From Streptomyces sp. 6-11-2 (lineage in GTDB: Bacteria; Actinomycetota; Actinomycetes; Streptomycetales; Streptomycetaceae): a DNA stretch of 64,000 nucleotides. A model generated the notes under the pieces. It saw only the letters and a program-made list of their open reading frames with translations, was not told the origin of the DNA and made no database searches. Position 1 is the stretch's first letter, and each line of letters begins with the position of its first letter. Below are positions 33,406 through 42,052 of this stretch, one piece after another. The translations under genes and the position numbers were made by a program. Location: contig NZ_BJOR01000002.1 of the NCBI RefSeq assembly GCF_006540305.1, positions 62,001 to 126,000 on the forward strand, written 5' to 3'.

Positions 33406-35295
33406 ATGTCTCACTTCCGGCGAAGGCTCCGATGGGGAGCAGGTCTGGTGGGGCTCTCCACCGTCGTGGCACTGGCGGGCGGCATGCCCGCGGCCGCGGC
33501 CACCAAACAGGCACCGGACTTCGACGCCACGCCCCCTCAGGCCGGCAAGCCCTTCTACGCGGAGCGGCAACTCGCCTCGAACGGCGAGGGTTTCCCGAAC
33601 TACCGCATCCCGGCGCTGGCCGTCACCAACCGCGGTGACATCCTCGCCGCCTATGACGGCCGGCCCACCGCGATCGACGCGCCCGGCCCCAACTCCATCC
33701 TCCAGCGCCGCTCCACCGACGACGGCGCCACCTGGGGGGAGCAGACGGTCGTCCACGGGGGCAAGCGGGAAGCGCCCATCGAGGGCTACTCCGATCCCAG
33801 TTACCTCGTCGACCGCTCCACCGGCGACATCTTCAACTTCCACGTGAAGTCCTTCGACCAGGGCTTCGGCGGGTCCCGGCCCGGCGTCGACCCCGAGGAC
33901 CGCAACGTGCTCCAGGCCGAGGTGAGCGTCTCCCACGACGACGGCCGGACCTGGCAGCACCGGGTCATCACCCCGGACGTCACCGACGACCTCGGCTGGC
34001 GCTCCCGGTTCGCGGCGTCGGGTCAGGGGATCCAACTCAAGTACGGCAAGTACGCCGGGCGGCTGCTCCAGCAGTACACGATCATCAACGGCGACGGTGT
34101 CTTCCAGGCCGTGTCCGTGTACTCCGACGACCACGGAAAGACCTGGAAGGCCGGCGCAGCCGTCGGCGCGGGCATGGACGAGAACAAGACCGTGGAGCTC
34201 TCCGACGGCCACGTCATGCTCAACTCCCGCGACTCCGGCCGCTCCGGCTACCGCAAGGTCGCGATCTCCGACGACGGTGGCGTCACCTACGGCAAGGTGA
34301 CCGTCGACCGGGAACTGCCCGACCCGGCGAACAACGCCTCCATCGTGCGCGCCTTCCCCAACGCGCCGAAGGGCTCGGACCGCGCCAAGGTGCTGCTGTT
34401 CTCCAACGCGGGCTCCACCGGCCAACGGGCCAACGGCACGGTCCGGATGAGCTTCGACGACGGCGAGACATGGCCGGTCGCGCGGGTCTTCCAGCCGGAC
34501 GGCATGGCCTACTCGACCCTGGCGACCCTGCCCGACGGCAACGTCGGCCTGCTCTACGAGCCCGACGGCGGCAACGGCGGCATCCGCTTCGCCCGGTTCA
34601 ACCTCGCCTGGCTCCAAGGCGTCGCCGCGCCGCTCACGGCCGGGAACCTCACGGTCGAACGCGGCGGTACGGCGGCCTTCGAGCTCACGGTGACGAACCA
34701 GAGCGGGTCGGCCCTCCATGTGAAGGACCTCACCCTCGGGGTGCCGGCGGGCTGGTCGTACGAACTGACGCCGCCGGACCGGATCCTCCCGGTCTCTTCC
34801 CGGGCCGTCACCGTCCGCCTCACCGTCCCCGAGGACGCGACGGGGGGCATCTACCCCGTGACCGCCACGCTCACGGACACCAAGGGGCGCACCTCCCGGG
34901 GTTCCTTCACCGCCGAGGTGCCGAAGACGGCCGACGAGAACACGCCGGGCCGCATCCGGGTGACCGGCGGCACGCTCACCAACCCACGGGACGACGGCTA
35001 CCGGGCCGGTGACAGGCTGGTCTTCACCTACACCGTCACCAACCTGTCCGACGCGGCCACCACGGTGGTGCCGAGCGGGAACCTCGAGGACCTCGACCCG
35101 GCGGCCGACGCACGCAACTGCCGGTGGCGCGGCCTCGCGGCGCACGCCTCCTACACGTGCGCCTTCCCGTACCACGTCGTCTCACAGGAGGACCTGGACG
35201 CGGGGCACTTCACACCGGTGACCGCGTGGACCTCGACCTCGGACGACACCGTCACCGTGGTCGGGCACACCGGCGAGCGCGTCGAACTGAGCTGA
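33406..35295 (+). CDS. Secreted exo-alpha-sialidase (GH33) with C-terminal NPCBM-associated domain
   Basis: A 629-residue precursor from ATG 33406 with a Sec signal ending near PAAAA. The six-bladed sialidase propeller shows the YRIP arginine motif (residues 66-69), acid/base Asp in AAYDGRP, and five Asp boxes: STDDGATW, SHDDGRTW, SDDHGKTW, SDDGGVTY and SFDDGETW. Glu in ENKTVELSDG and Tyr in DGMAYSTL supply the nucleophile pair. After about residue 410 comes an NPCBM-associated Ig-like module (LTVERGGTAAFELTVTNQSG) and a second beta-domain. It removes terminal sialic acid from glycoproteins or glycolipids. Together with GH101 and GH35 some 25 kb away it would expose and cut mucin-type core-1 glycans. 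It ends at a strong hairpin. Confidence 0.93.
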   Translation: MSHFRRRLRWGAGLVGLSTVVALAGGMPAAAATKQAPDFDATPPQAGKPFYAERQLASNGEGFPNYRIPALAVTNRGDILAAYDGRPTAIDAPGPNSILQRRSTDDGATWGEQTVVHGGKREAPIEGYSDPSYLVDRSTGDIFNFHVKSFDQGFGGSRPGVDPEDRNVLQAEVSVSHDDGRTWQHRVITPDVTDDLGWRSRFAASGQGIQLKYGKYAGRLLQQYTIINGDGVFQAVSVYSDDHGKTWKAGAAVGAGMDENKTVELSDGHVMLNSRDSGRSGYRKVAISDDGGVTYGKVTVDRELPDPANNASIVRAFPNAPKGSDRAKVLLFSNAGSTGQRANGTVRMSFDDGETWPVARVFQPDGMAYSTLATLPDGNVGLLYEPDGGNGGIRFARFNLAWLQGVAAPLTAGNLTVERGGTAAFELTVTNQSGSALHVKDLTLGVPAGWSYELTPPDRILPVSSRAVTVRLTVPEDATGGIYPVTATLTDTKGRTSRGSFTAEVPKTADENTPGRIRVTGGTLTNPRDDGYRAGDRLVFTYTVTNLSDAATTVVPSGNLEDLDPAADARNCRWRGLAAHASYTCAFPYHVVSQEDLDAGHFTPVTAWTSTSDDTVTVVGHTGERVELS

Positions 35296-35312
35296 CCCGA
35301 CCTTCTCGTCGA

Positions 35313-35344
35313 ACCGCCTCGCGGGAGAACTCCCGCGAGGCGGT
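35313..35344. terminator. Terminator hairpin after the sialidase
   Basis: A perfect 14-bp stem (35313-35326 with 35331-35344) around GAAC lies 17 bases after the sialidase stop and just before the convergent stop at 35348. It can serve both genes. Confidence 0.88.
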
Positions 35345-35347
35345 GGG

Positions 35348-35680
35348 TCATTCCCGTCCGGAGACGGCCATCTCGCCCAGCAGCGACCAGCCGTCCTGCG
35401 CCACGGTCGTGTTGACGATCCGGGGTGTCTCGGCCAGGTGGGGCGGCAGGGTTTGCTGCGCGGCCCTGAAGTGCTCCGACCGCACGTGGGCCGCCCCCGC
35501 CTCGTCGTCGCGGAAGGCCTCGACCAGGACGTACTCCGTCGGGTCCTCGACGCTGCGGGACCAGTCGAACCACAGGCAGCCCGGTTCGGCGCGGGTGGCC
35601 GCGGTGAACTCGGCGGCGATCCCCGGCCACTGGTCGGCGTACTCGGGACGGACACGGAACTTGGCGGTGATGAAGATCAT
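35348..35680 (-). CDS. Antibiotic-biosynthesis-monooxygenase (ABM) domain protein
   Basis: A 110-residue single-domain protein of the dimeric alpha/beta-barrel type. The core is FITAKFRVRPEYADQWPGIA, then TRAEPGCLWFDWSRSVEDPT and EYVLVEAFRDDEAGAAHVRS, ending in the second half-barrel. ABM proteins act as quinone or heme-related monooxygenases, or as small dimeric binding domains. Nothing in the neighbourhood points to a substrate. Confidence 0.88.
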   Translation of the reverse strand: MIFITAKFRVRPEYADQWPGIAAEFTAATRAEPGCLWFDWSRSVEDPTEYVLVEAFRDDEAGAAHVRSEHFRAAQQTLPPHLAETPRIVNTTVAQDGWSLLGEMAVSGRE

Positions 35681-35920
35681 CGGTCTCCCTCATTGATTCT
35701 CTGCGCGCACCGCGCCGCCCGCTGTGTGGTCCGGCGCGCGAGCGGCGCCACAGGCGTGCGCACCGCGGGCCGGGACGGGCCGGCGGTGCGGTGGATCGGC
35801 CGAACACGGCCAAAGCCGTGACAGGTCGGACACGGCAGGCTGTGATGATCGTAGCCGACGGGTGACAAACCGCCCGGGGGTGCGGCGGTGCGTCGCCGCA
35901 CGGGGGAGGGGACGGAGCCG

Positions 35921-36499
35921 ATGGGGATCGCGCTGCTGGTGGCGTCGACCGCGGTCGTGGCCGCGGCCGTCGTCACGGGCCTGGTACGGGCCGGGCGACG
36001 TGAGGCACAGGCGGAGAGGACCCGGCTCGCCGGGGAGGCGCGGCGGCGGGCGCGCCGTTCGCTGGACGCGGTGTGGGCGATGGACGACCGGCAGTTCGAG
36101 GAGTACGTCGCCGAACTGTGCCGCCGGGACGGCTGCACCGACGTCCGGCGGGTCGGCGGCGCCGGAGATCTCGGCGCGGACGTGACCGGCCGGCTGCCCG
36201 ACGGCCGCCGCATCGTCATCCAGTGCAAGCGGTACGCCAAGCACCGCACCGTCGGCAGCCGTGACCTCCAGACCTTCAACGGCACCGCGCGAGCCGAGCA
36301 CCGGGCCGACGTCCCGGTCTTCGTCGCCTCCTGCGTCTTCACCCGGCCGGCCCGCGAGTTCGCGGCCCGGCACCGGCTCTGCCTCATCGACGTCAATCTG
36401 CTCGGCTTCTGGAACGGCGGCACCGCGTTGACCTCGTTCCTGGACCTGGACATCGGCCGGTCCGGAACCAACCGCCGGCTGCGCCCGGACCACGACTGA
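35921..36499 (+). CDS. Membrane-anchored Mrr-type restriction endonuclease-like protein
   Basis: A 192-residue protein from ATG 35921, eight bases after GGAG. One N-terminal helix (MGIALLVASTAVVAAAVVTG) anchors it in the membrane with a basic linker (RREAQAERTRL). The C-terminal Mrr_cat domain has the PD-(D/E)xK-like core: FEEYVAELCRRDGCTDVRRV, GGAGDLGADVTGRLPDGRRI and VIQCKRYAKHRTVGSRDLQT. The triad is Asp in DLGADV and Gln-x-Lys in QCKRY. The DNA target is unknown; it may cut modified DNA or handle incoming DNA at the membrane. It has no methylase partner. Confidence 0.85.
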   Translation: MGIALLVASTAVVAAAVVTGLVRAGRREAQAERTRLAGEARRRARRSLDAVWAMDDRQFEEYVAELCRRDGCTDVRRVGGAGDLGADVTGRLPDGRRIVIQCKRYAKHRTVGSRDLQTFNGTARAEHRADVPVFVASCVFTRPAREFAARHRLCLIDVNLLGFWNGGTALTSFLDLDIGRSGTNRRLRPDHD

Positions 36500-36510
36500 C
36501 GGGAGCCGCG

Positions 36511-36563
36511 TGTGCCGTGCGCGGGCGGGACACCGGCGGGACGCCCCGTCCGCGCACGGCACA
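36511..36563. terminator. Bidirectional hairpin between Mrr-like and CcdA-like genes
   Basis: An 18-bp imperfect stem joins the arms 36511-36528 and 36546-36563; its outer 14 bp (starting TGTGCCGTGCGCGG) are perfect. It is the only structure between the convergent genes. Confidence 0.75.
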
Positions 36564-36582
36564 CGGGGCGACCTCCGTCCGG

Positions 36583-37443
36583 TCAGGCAGCGGAGTCGGT
36601 GCCTTCTCCGCCCTCCCCGCGCGGAAGACGGCGAAGCCGCAGCACGGCCACCGCCGCCGTGACGGCGCCGGCCAGGGCCAGTACCAACAGGAGGACCCGG
36701 TCCGAGACGGCCTCGCCGAGCCGCCTGGCGCCGCTCTCCCAGGCCGCCTCTGTGTCGATGTCGAGGAGGGAGGGCAGCGCCGAGGTGCCGTCGAAGAGCA
36801 GGAACATGACGCCCAGCAGGACGAAGAGGATCCCGCCGGCCAGCGAGGTGGTGTGCACGGTCAGCGGTCCCCACCGCACCGCGCGCCCCCGCAGCCGGCG
36901 CCGACGCCCGAGGTCCCAGCGGTCCCACAGCAGCGCCAGGACGAACAGCGGAACGGCCATGCCCAGCGCGTAGACAGCCAGCAGGAGCCCGCCGTGCACC
37001 GGGCTGCCGCCGAGCGCCGCGACGGTGAGGATGCCGCCCAGGATGGGACCGGCGCAGAAGCCCGCCAGTCCGTAGACGGCGCCCAGGGCGAAGACGGAGG
37101 CGGCGGACCCGCTCCTGCGGGTACCCGCCGCCTGCTGAAGACGGCGGGAGCCGAAGCCGAGGCCCAGGATCTGCGCCAGTCCCAGTGCGATCATCGTCCA
37201 GCCGCCGAGCAGGACCAGCAGCTCGCGGTGCCCGTAGAACAGGCGGCCTGCGAAGGAGCCGGCCACCCCGAGCGGCACCAGCGTGGTGCACAGCCCGGCG
37301 TAGAAGACGGCGGTACGCAGCGACAGCCGGGTGCGGCTGGTGAAGGCGTAGGCGAAGAACGCCGGCAGCAGCAGCGCACTGCACGGGCTGAGCAGTGCCA
37401 GCAGGCCGCCGAGGAAGGCGGTCGCGGCGGTGATCCCGCTCAT
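36583..37443 (-). CDS. CcdA/DsbD-type electron-transfer membrane protein
   Basis: A 286-residue protein with six to eight helices. It begins GGLLALLSPCSALLLPAFFA, with a Cys after Ser-Pro as in CcdA helix 1, and has a second Cys in GLAGFCAGPILGGILTVAAL, the CcdA helix-4 equivalent. These two Cys normally carry electrons from cytoplasmic thioredoxin across the membrane. Its first codons overlap the stop of the DsbA-like gene by four bases (ATGA), so the two are co-translated; it very likely keeps that thiol partner reduced. A charged C-terminal tail extends in the cytoplasm. Confidence 0.88.
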   Translation of the reverse strand: MSGITAATAFLGGLLALLSPCSALLLPAFFAYAFTSRTRLSLRTAVFYAGLCTTLVPLGVAGSFAGRLFYGHRELLVLLGGWTMIALGLAQILGLGFGSRRLQQAAGTRRSGSAASVFALGAVYGLAGFCAGPILGGILTVAALGGSPVHGGLLLAVYALGMAVPLFVLALLWDRWDLGRRRRLRGRAVRWGPLTVHTTSLAGGILFVLLGVMFLLFDGTSALPSLLDIDTEAAWESGARRLGEAVSDRVLLLVLALAGAVTAAVAVLRLRRLPRGEGGEGTDSAA

Positions 37444-38186
37444 CGCCCGGCTTCCTTCGCGGCCTTCTCCACGGCGGCGGTGAACGCGCTCAGCGGCTGC
37501 GCGCCCAGGATGGGTGTGGAGTTGACGAGGAAGGCGGGCGTGCTGGACACCCCCAGCGCGTATCCCTCCTCCTGGTCCCTGCTCACCGACGCCTCGGCGG
37601 CCTGGGACTTCAGGTCGGCCTCGAAGCGGTCGAGGTCGGCGACGCCCGCCTCGCGGGCCATCTCATGAAGCCGGGAGGAGGAGAAGGCACCCTTGTTGCG
37701 CGGGCGTTCCTTGGCGTAGACGACGTCGTGGAACTGCCAGAACCGCCCCTGCCGTCCGGCGGCCCAGGAAGCGCGGGCGACGCGTTCCGATTCGGCGCCG
37801 AACACGGGGAAGTTGCGCCACTCGATGCGCAGCAGGCCCCTGTCCACGTACGAGCGGACGAGTTCCGGCTTGGTCTCCCGCGCGAACTTGCCGCAGAAGG
37901 GGCACTGGAAGTCCTCGTAGGCGATCAGTACGACGGGCGCGTCGGCGCGGCCCAGGGCCAGCGGGTCCTTCTGGTCCCTGCGGGCCAGGGCGAGCAGCGA
38001 CTTCTCCTGTTCGTCGGGAGTGGCTCCGGCGACGGACGGCGAGACGGCGGCGGACGGCCGGTCCCGGGACACGGGGTCCCCGGAACCGCCGCCGAGAGCG
38101 GTGGCCGCGGCGACGGCGGCCGCCGCACCGCCGCCCACGGCGATCAGGGTCAGACGGCGACGGTGGGCACGAGGGGAGGAAGGCAT
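37440..38186 (-). CDS. DsbA-like thioredoxin-fold protein, membrane-anchored or secreted
   Basis: A 248-residue protein with an N-terminal signal-anchor (TLIAVGGGAAAAVAAATALG) and a DsbA/DSBA-like domain. The active site is DFQCPFCGKFA, a CPFC variant of CxxC, and the cis-Pro loop is GVSSTPAFLVN. A helical insertion (HDVVYAKERPRNKGAFSSSR) separates them. It acts outside the membrane in disulfide formation, reduction or isomerisation. It sits between a CPVC membrane protein and the CcdA-like gene; the module is best read as one redox pathway. Confidence 0.9.
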   Translation of the reverse strand: MPSSPRAHRRRLTLIAVGGGAAAAVAAATALGGGSGDPVSRDRPSAAVSPSVAGATPDEQEKSLLALARRDQKDPLALGRADAPVVLIAYEDFQCPFCGKFARETKPELVRSYVDRGLLRIEWRNFPVFGAESERVARASWAAGRQGRFWQFHDVVYAKERPRNKGAFSSSRLHEMAREAGVADLDRFEADLKSQAAEASVSRDQEEGYALGVSSTPAFLVNSTPILGAQPLSAFTAAVEKAAKEAGR

Positions 38187-38254
38187 GGGGCACCTCCGAA
38201 AGTGAAGTGTGCGAAGAAAGCGAAGTGGGTGAAGGAAGGGGGAAGGACAGGGGG

Positions 38255-38743
38255 TCAGGCGGCGGGCCGCACGGGGCAGGCCGCCTCCGTGGCCAGGCGC
38301 CGCAGCGCGGCCTCGGCCAGCAGGCCGAGGGCGAGCACCGCGACCGCGGGTTGCAGGGGCGCCCAGTAACTCAGCGCGCCGGAGGCGCCCAGCAGAAGCA
38401 GGGCCACCTTGTTGCAGACGGGGCAGCCGACCGCGAGGAAGGACAGCACCGCGCCGGCCGACCCGAGCGAACGCCCGGTCGCGTCGTCACGGCCCGCGAC
38501 GGGCCCCGTGCGCACATAGGTGGCGAGCACCACGGCCGACAGCACGGCGGTGAGGAGCAGCGTCGGGTAGTTCCACCACACCGGCGGCACCGAGCGGGAG
38601 AACAGCGGGGTCGGGACGAGGGCGGTGGGGACGCCCAGGACGAGGACCGCGGGCGGCGTGGCCGCCGCGGCAGCGGCCCAGCGACGTCGGGGCCAGTGGC
38701 GCAGGGCGGCCCACGCCGCACGGGGGGATCGGGACACGGACAA
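38255..38743 (-). CDS. Four-helix membrane protein with a CPVC motif
   Basis: A 162-residue protein of four hydrophobic segments: AAAAAATPPAVLVLGVPTAL, TLLLTAVLSAVVLATYVR, GAVLSFLAVGCPVCNKVALL and a last helix. The third helix carries CPVC, a thioredoxin-type CxxC inside the membrane, reminiscent of vitamin-K-epoxide-reductase-like or MauE-type proteins but shorter than either. It lies 68 bases before the DsbA-like gene and probably works with it. I do not know a named family for it. A positively charged head (RSPRAAWAALRHWPRRR) points inward. Confidence 0.65.
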   Translation of the reverse strand: MSVSRSPRAAWAALRHWPRRRWAAAAAATPPAVLVLGVPTALVPTPLFSRSVPPVWWNYPTLLLTAVLSAVVLATYVRTGPVAGRDDATGRSLGSAGAVLSFLAVGCPVCNKVALLLLGASGALSYWAPLQPAVAVLALGLLAEAALRRLATEAACPVRPAA

Positions 38744-38809
38744 CGGATGACTCTCCGGTCGTACGGGGTGGACGGGGTGGCCAGGGACGCGCGGACACGC
38801 CGCGCGGGC

Positions 38810-39196
38810 CTACACCCGTCGTACGGAGAGTTCGGTGAGGTCGGGAGGAGACGGTTCCGGCCCGTGGCGCCGGACATCCCGGTGCGCGGACGCCCACGCC
38901 GGTGCCGTGTCGTCGGCCTGCGCCGGCAGAGCACGGGAGAGCAGCGCACCGAACCGCGGGTGCTGTTGCTCCGGCTGCGCCTTCTTCAGGCAGGGACCGC
39001 TTCCCGCCGCGGCGGGCGCGCCGTGACCGGCGTCGTCCAGCGTCTCGGGGCACGGTGCCACGTGCGGGTCGGCCGCGGCGGAGGAGGACGCCGCCCGGAA
39101 CGCGGGCGGGGAGGCGGTCGTGGCGCAGAACAGCGCGGCCAGCAGGACGAGCAGCGCGAGGCCGGCGCTCATGGCACCGTGCCGCGTGCGACGCAT
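38810..39196 (-). CDS. Exported protein of unknown function, first in the redox operon
   Basis: A 128-residue protein from ATG 39196. It has a signal-anchor-like start (SAGLALLVLLAALFCATTAS), where LFCA could be read as a lipobox-like Cys but lacks the usual pattern. The rest is Pro/Ala/His-rich with Cys at PCPETL and GPCLKK, about twenty residues apart, which could be a substrate disulfide. It is followed by the CPVC protein 66 bases on, on the same strand. Function unknown. Confidence 0.55.
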   Translation of the reverse strand: MRRTRHGAMSAGLALLVLLAALFCATTASPPAFRAASSSAAADPHVAPCPETLDDAGHGAPAAAGSGPCLKKAQPEQQHPRFGALLSRALPAQADDTAPAWASAHRDVRRHGPEPSPPDLTELSVRRV

Positions 39197-39273
39197 CGCC
39201 CTTCCTCCACTTCCTCGGTCCCGACACCATAGCCCAGGTACCCCCGGGCGTATCGAAGCCGGGACCGGGCGCG

Positions 39274-39633
39274 TCATGACAGCGAGACCAGGGACCACCC
39301 CTCGTGCTGACGGAGCGCCAGGTGCCACACGGCGGCCGATACGACCCCCACGCCGGCCACGAGGGTGTCAGCGGTCAGTCCGCGCCCCGAGAGGCTGTTG
39401 GCGCAGGCGAGGACTCGCGCCCCGGTCTCCAGCAGCCGGGTGACCTGTTCGCCGGACTCTTCCCCCAGCACGAGGTCCAGTCCGGCGCCGTGGACGACGA
39501 CCTCGACCTCGACGGGCCGATCCGCCGCCGCCACCAGGTTCGTCACCGCGCGCACCACGCGGTCCGGTTGAGGAGCCGCCACGACGACACGTACGGGAGC
39601 GGGGAAACGGGAACCGGCGTTCTCGGCGTTCAT
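39274..39633 (-). CDS. DsrE/intracellular-sulfur-oxidation family protein
   Basis: A 119-residue protein from ATG 39633, seven bases after AGGGTGG. It reads VRVVVAAPQPDRVVRAVTNL, EVEVVVHGAGLDLVLGEESG and LLETGARVLACANSLSGRGL, the DsrE-like fold with a single Cys in CANSL where DsrE-type sulfur-transfer proteins have theirs. It may bind persulfide or take part in small-thiol transfer. It is on the strand of the redox operon, 77 bases before its first gene, so it may be co-transcribed with it. Confidence 0.78.
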   Translation of the reverse strand: MNAENAGSRFPAPVRVVVAAPQPDRVVRAVTNLVAAADRPVEVEVVVHGAGLDLVLGEESGEQVTRLLETGARVLACANSLSGRGLTADTLVAGVGVVSAAVWHLALRQHEGWSLVSLS

Positions 39634-39671
39634 GGGGCCACCCTCGCACACCGGACGGCGCCTCGGCCGGG

Positions 39672-39727
39672 GCCCGCGCGGCGCGACCCGATCCCACCGG
39701 AAAACGGGAACCCGCGGCCGCGCGGGC
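39672..39727. terminator. Long hairpin after the ABC transporter gene
   Basis: GCCCGCGCGGC (39672-39682) and GCCGCGCGGGC (39717-39727) pair perfectly. Inside is a smaller CCGG/AAAA/CGGG stem. It lies 43 bases after the transporter stop. Confidence 0.55.
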
Positions 39728-39769
39728 CTGACCGCGGGCAGGTCGCGCCGCCGACGTGCCGGGCTGGGG

Positions 39770-41659
39770 TCAGCGGTCCTGGGACAGGCGCAGCAGGTCC
39801 GCGAAGACCCCGTTCGCCCGGACGAGTTCGTCGTACGGGCCCTGCTCGGTGATGCGGCCCTCCTCCATGACCACGACGTGGTCGGCGATCCTGGTGTTCT
39901 CCAGGCGGTGCGTGACGACGATGGTGATGCGTTCGCCGGCGATGGCCTTGATCTTCCCGAAGATCCCGTGCTCGCCCCGTGGGTCCATCTGCGAGGTCGG
40001 CTCGTCCAGGATCAGCAGCGGCGTCTGCCGGTACAGCGCCCGTCCGCAGACCAGACGCTGCCACTGGCCGCCGGACAGTTCGGCACCGCCCCACAGCTCC
40101 TTGGCGAGGAGGGTGTCGAGCTGCTGCGGCAGTTTCTCGACCGCCTCCCGCATGCCGACGGCCTCGACCGCCTCCCAGACCGGTCCGTCGTCGTAGGTGC
40201 GGGGCTGGCCGAGGGTGATGTTCTCGCGGGTGCGCAGGGGCCAGCAGGCGAAGTTCTGGGGGACGAGGGCGGTGCGCCGCCATACGGCGTCGGGGTCGGC
40301 GTGGGCGAGGTCGGTGCCGTCCCACAGGACACGGCCCTTGTCCGCGAGGAGGATGCCGGTGATGAGCTTGGCCAGGGTGGACTTGCCGGAGCCGTTCTCG
40401 CCGACGACGGCGAGGATCTGGCCGCGGCGCAGGGTGAGCGACACCCCGTTGACGGCCGGTTCGTCCTTGCCCGGGTACCGGTAGACGACTTCGTCGAGCC
40501 GGATCTCGTCCACGCGTTCCGGGATGGTCAGTTCACCGCGCCTCGGGGCGCGTTCGCGGGCCATGTCGAGGAAGGACCGCATGTCGGCGAGGTAGAGCGA
40601 GGTGTGGAACATGGCGGCGCCGTTGACGACGAACTGCGAGAGCGCGGCCAGCGTGGTCTGCACGGCGACGACGGCGGTGGCGGCGACCGGGAGGGCGACA
40701 CGGCCGGTGGTGGCCAGCCAGGCGAGGGTGACCCATGTGCCGAGCAGGAACACGCCGCCCAGGGCGCTGGTCGCCAGCACGATGCGCAGCATGCGGGGCG
40801 CGGCGGTGAGGGTGCGCTGGTCGATGCGATCGGACAGGGCGCGGTACCAGTGGACGAGGTAGCCGGTCATGCCGTTGGCGCGGACCTCGTCCCCGAAGCG
40901 CGAGTAGGTGGCCCACCAGCGCATCATGGAGCGCACGTTGCGGTCGCCGACGTTGAGGTAGTGGGTCTCGTAGTCGACGCGCGCGGACAGTACGGCGCCG
41001 GCACCGGCCGGGACGACGGCCAGCAGGAGCAGCGGCAGCATCAGCGGGTGCAGGGCGGTGATGACACCGCTCGCCGCGATCATGCGGATCAGGGCGGCCG
41101 TGAACCGCTGGCTGTCCTGCACCATGAACCGGGTCCGGGTGACCCCGACCTCGGCGGCCTCCTGCCGGTCGGCGAAGCCGTCCTCGCCGTACGCCGACGC
41201 CTCGACCCGGCACACGGCGGCGACGAGCGCGATGTCCGCCTCGGTCGTCAGCAGCGGTGTGATCCGCCCGTCGGCGTAGGAGGACAGGGCGCTGCCGATC
41301 CGGCCGAGGCCCGCGGCGGCCATCACCACGACCAGCGCGGGCAGCGCGCCGTGCAGGCGTTCGGACACGGTGCCCGTACCGAGGATGTGGGTCATGGCCC
41401 GCGCGGTGAAGGCGAGGACGAGCGCGGCCGTGGCGCCCGTGAGGAGCTGGCAGGCCAGGAGGAGCACGACGCCGGTCCTGTCGACGGACCAGGCCATGCG
41501 CGCGGTGCGCCCGAGCACGGCGGGAAGCCGGCGGCACATGGCGCCGAAACCGGCCTCCGCCAGCGGGTTCCTGCCGTACTCGCCCTCGAAGGTGATGGTG
41601 GCGGGGGGTGGCGGGGGAGGCGTTTCCCCGTTCGCGGTCGAGGCGTCAGTCACAGTCAC
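39770..41659 (-). CDS. ABC exporter, fused permease and ATPase
   Basis: A half-transporter with six helices and one ATPase domain. I choose GTG 41659 (629 residues) because AAGGAGG lies seven bases before it; an ATG two codons earlier overlaps that ribosome site too closely. The N-terminus is Thr/Pro-rich. The NBD is complete: ILAVVGENGSGKSTLAKLIT (Walker A), SGGQWQRLVCGRALYRQ (signature), LLILDEPTSQMDP (Walker B) and IVVTHRLENTRIADH (H loop). This MsbA-like type exports lipids, peptides or drugs, or lantibiotic-like products, as a homodimer. No peptide or maturation gene is adjacent. Confidence 0.9.
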   Translation of the reverse strand: MTVTDASTANGETPPPPPPATITFEGEYGRNPLAEAGFGAMCRRLPAVLGRTARMAWSVDRTGVVLLLACQLLTGATAALVLAFTARAMTHILGTGTVSERLHGALPALVVVMAAAGLGRIGSALSSYADGRITPLLTTEADIALVAAVCRVEASAYGEDGFADRQEAAEVGVTRTRFMVQDSQRFTAALIRMIAASGVITALHPLMLPLLLLAVVPAGAGAVLSARVDYETHYLNVGDRNVRSMMRWWATYSRFGDEVRANGMTGYLVHWYRALSDRIDQRTLTAAPRMLRIVLATSALGGVFLLGTWVTLAWLATTGRVALPVAATAVVAVQTTLAALSQFVVNGAAMFHTSLYLADMRSFLDMARERAPRRGELTIPERVDEIRLDEVVYRYPGKDEPAVNGVSLTLRRGQILAVVGENGSGKSTLAKLITGILLADKGRVLWDGTDLAHADPDAVWRRTALVPQNFACWPLRTRENITLGQPRTYDDGPVWEAVEAVGMREAVEKLPQQLDTLLAKELWGGAELSGGQWQRLVCGRALYRQTPLLILDEPTSQMDPRGEHGIFGKIKAIAGERITIVVTHRLENTRIADHVVVMEEGRITEQGPYDELVRANGVFADLLRLSQDR

Positions 41660-42052
41660 CTGCATCCCTCCTTGGGGCTCGCACCGCGCCTGGATGGCTC
41701 GGCAGTGCCCGGTACAACGAGGTGTCGCGAGATTCGAACACGCTCGATTCCGGACGCGGTGGACCCCTTGAGGAGCAAGGGCTCGCCCCCGCGGCCGCCG
41801 CACTGGAGCCGCCGCCGAGCGGTGGCAGGGTGGCCGAAACGCCGATGCCCGAGATGCCTGGTGCACATGGGTTTTCCCGGGGCACGGCTCCGGCCCGCAC
41901 CGCCGGCCGGCCCGCACACGCACGGCTGGGCGCGCCCCCTGCCGAAGGACGCACCGACCCGTTACCTTTCTCCGCGCCGGCCGCCTCGGGCTGACCGCGG
42001 CGTGCCAGGGCCGACCCCTGACACGCCGTCAACCACCGCTGGAGAGAGTCAC
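41660..42052. other. 393-base intergenic region without a recognisable gene
   Basis: This gap between the divergent transporter and phosphoesterase genes contains no convincing reading frame, RNA gene or strong hairpin. It must contain both promoters; I cannot pick out their elements. Confidence 0.5.

Noticed and set aside
39632..42052. Plus-strand frame extending the phosphoesterase far upstream
   Set aside because: It lies over the ABC transporter on the other strand and lacks family sequence; the signal peptide starts at ATG 42053.
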